From Anaerolineae bacterium CG2_30_57_67 (GTDB lineage Bacteria > Chloroflexota > Anaerolineae > Anaerolineales > Villigracilaceae), in contig MNXJ01000057.1 of NCBI GenBank assembly GCA_001872455.1, positions 62,001 through 126,000 of the forward strand: a stretch of DNA of 64,000 bases, read 5' to 3'. The notes under the pieces are model-generated. The model saw nothing but the letters and a program-made list of their open reading frames with translations. It made no database searches and had not been told where the DNA came from. Position 1 is the first letter of the stretch. Each line of letters opens with the position of its first letter. Positions 63,375 to 64,000 of this stretch are shown here, piece by piece. Made by a program: the position numbers and the translations under genes.

Positions 63375-64000
63375 AGTCAACTAACTCCTGAGCAAGAATA
63401 CGGTATTGTTGTGAGCCGCGGCTGTTGGGGCGATACTGGCTGATGGGAATCCCCACGATGGGGCTTTCACGCAGGCGCGTGTCAATTTCGATCACTGCGG
63501 TAAACAACCCGGCGCCGAAAGTTTGTTGCAACTGCTCGCGGATGGCGCGGTGGGCGCGGTTGCGTTCATCCAGTAAGGTGATGAGAATGCGATACGCCAG
63601 ATCGGGGTTGCTATCTTTGCGAATGCGCCGGATGATGGTCATCATGTCACGCAGGGCGTAGGCTGAAAAATATTCTGCTTGGGTGGGGATAACCAGTAAA
63701 TTGGCCGCAGTCAGCGCGTTGGTGGTAATGGCGCCCATGGATGGCGGACAATCCATCAGAATATAGTCAAATTTTTGTGCTTCGGGGCTTTTAAGCGCAT
63801 CGCGCAAAATGAACTGGTAGTTCATCCGAACCGGTAAAAAATGTTCCGCATCTACCATGCGCGAGGAGGAAGCCACCAGCTGTAAGTTGGTCGTTTGGGT
63901 GGTCTGAATGCTGTCTTGCAGAGCCGACCCATCCAGTAAAATTTCGGCGCTGGTGTGGGCGCTTTTGCCCGGCTCCAGCCCGTTTGCCAGCGTCAGATTG
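63337..64000 (-). CDS. parA: ParA/Soj family ATPase, 5' part outside window
   Basis: The frame is open to the right edge (220 codons visible), so the N-terminal P-loop is missing. Visible: NLTLANGLEPGKSAHTSAEI, YILMDCPPSMGAITTNALTA (Walker B-like DCPP), LLVIPTQAEYFSAYALRDMM and FTAVIEIDTRLRESPIVGIP, the ParA/Soj C-terminal block. In Soj-type proteins this partitions chromosomes or plasmids; related forms position chemoreceptor or signalling clusters. No parB is visible downstream; instead the giant kinase follows, with 38 nt overlap, which suggests a role in positioning or regulating that signalling system. Confidence 0.88.
   Translation of the reverse strand, partial: NLTLANGLEPGKSAHTSAEILLDGSALQDSIQTTQTTNLQLVASSSRMVDAEHFLPVRMNYQFILRDALKSPEAQKFDYILMDCPPSMGAITTNALTAANLLVIPTQAEYFSAYALRDMMTIIRRIRKDSNPDLAYRILITLLDERNRAHRAIREQLQQTFGAGLFTAVIEIDTRLRESPIVGIPISQYRPNSRGSQQYRILAQELVDYVRQQGNAQKAE

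Overview
The window looks like a chromosomal segment of a Chloroflexota bacterium, most likely class Anaerolineae. This is inferred from the gene set and style: very long PAS/GAF hybrid kinases, lipoproteins with Ala/Pro/Thr/Glu linkers, an HrcA/CIRCE heat-shock operon, a sugar ABC importer without its own ATPase, and many short-repeat arrays. No rRNA, prophage or classical IS transposase was seen. Both ends cut genes: a sigma-54-like factor on the left and a ParA ATPase on the right.

Layout. 1-5.8 kb (minus): sigma-54-like gene, WecA/TagO-type sugar-phosphate transferase, tRNA-His with its terminator, and a two-gene kinase/receiver operon. 5.9-9.1 kb (plus): sugar binding lipoprotein and two permeases, with a terminator hairpin after the first gene. 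9.3-13.4 kb: LOG protein, fabF-fabH, tatA, and an M50-like membrane protein. 13.4-19.2 kb: TetR-controlled ABC efflux operon (permease, HlyD adaptor, two ATPases), interrupted by a four-helix-bundle (4HB) gene and three short-unit repeat arrays, one of them inside the first ATPase gene. 19.2-24.8 kb: a hicAB pair whose hicA has lost its centre, a DegT aminotransferase, two membrane proteins, a SlyD-like FKBP, and glpD. 24.9-33.0 kb (minus): hrcA-grpE-dnaK-dnaJ-prmA-dnaX-ebfC-recR behind a promoter with a perfect CIRCE operator. 33.2-43.9 kb (minus): CheB-CheR-PAS-kinase, a second 4HB gene between two near-identical palindromic arrays, a single-domain receiver, and a REC-PAS-GAF-HD-GYP protein. 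43.9-44.6 kb: repeats and a GGDEF fossil. 44.6-50.1 kb: ferritin-like/VIT1 metal transporter, murJ, an FHA-winged-helix regulator with a Ser/Thr kinase, and an orphan solute-binding lipoprotein. 50.7-64 kb: trmFO; a kinase / REC-GAF-kinase / response-regulator cascade; an EamA permease; a threonine-synthase-like enzyme fused to a receiver domain; a ~1,730-residue hybrid kinase; and parA.

The most interesting signal is the recurring unit of a 4HB (S23/Avd-like) gene bounded by arrays of 7-9 nt degenerate units. Arrays often have two arms of opposite polarity meeting at a palindromic centre, and they supply the stop codons of the genes they abut. It occurs at two loci with different unit sequences. 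A solo array sits in frame inside an ABC ATPase gene, and a third array type ends a GGDEF remnant. It behaves like an undescribed mobile or self-propagating repeat element.
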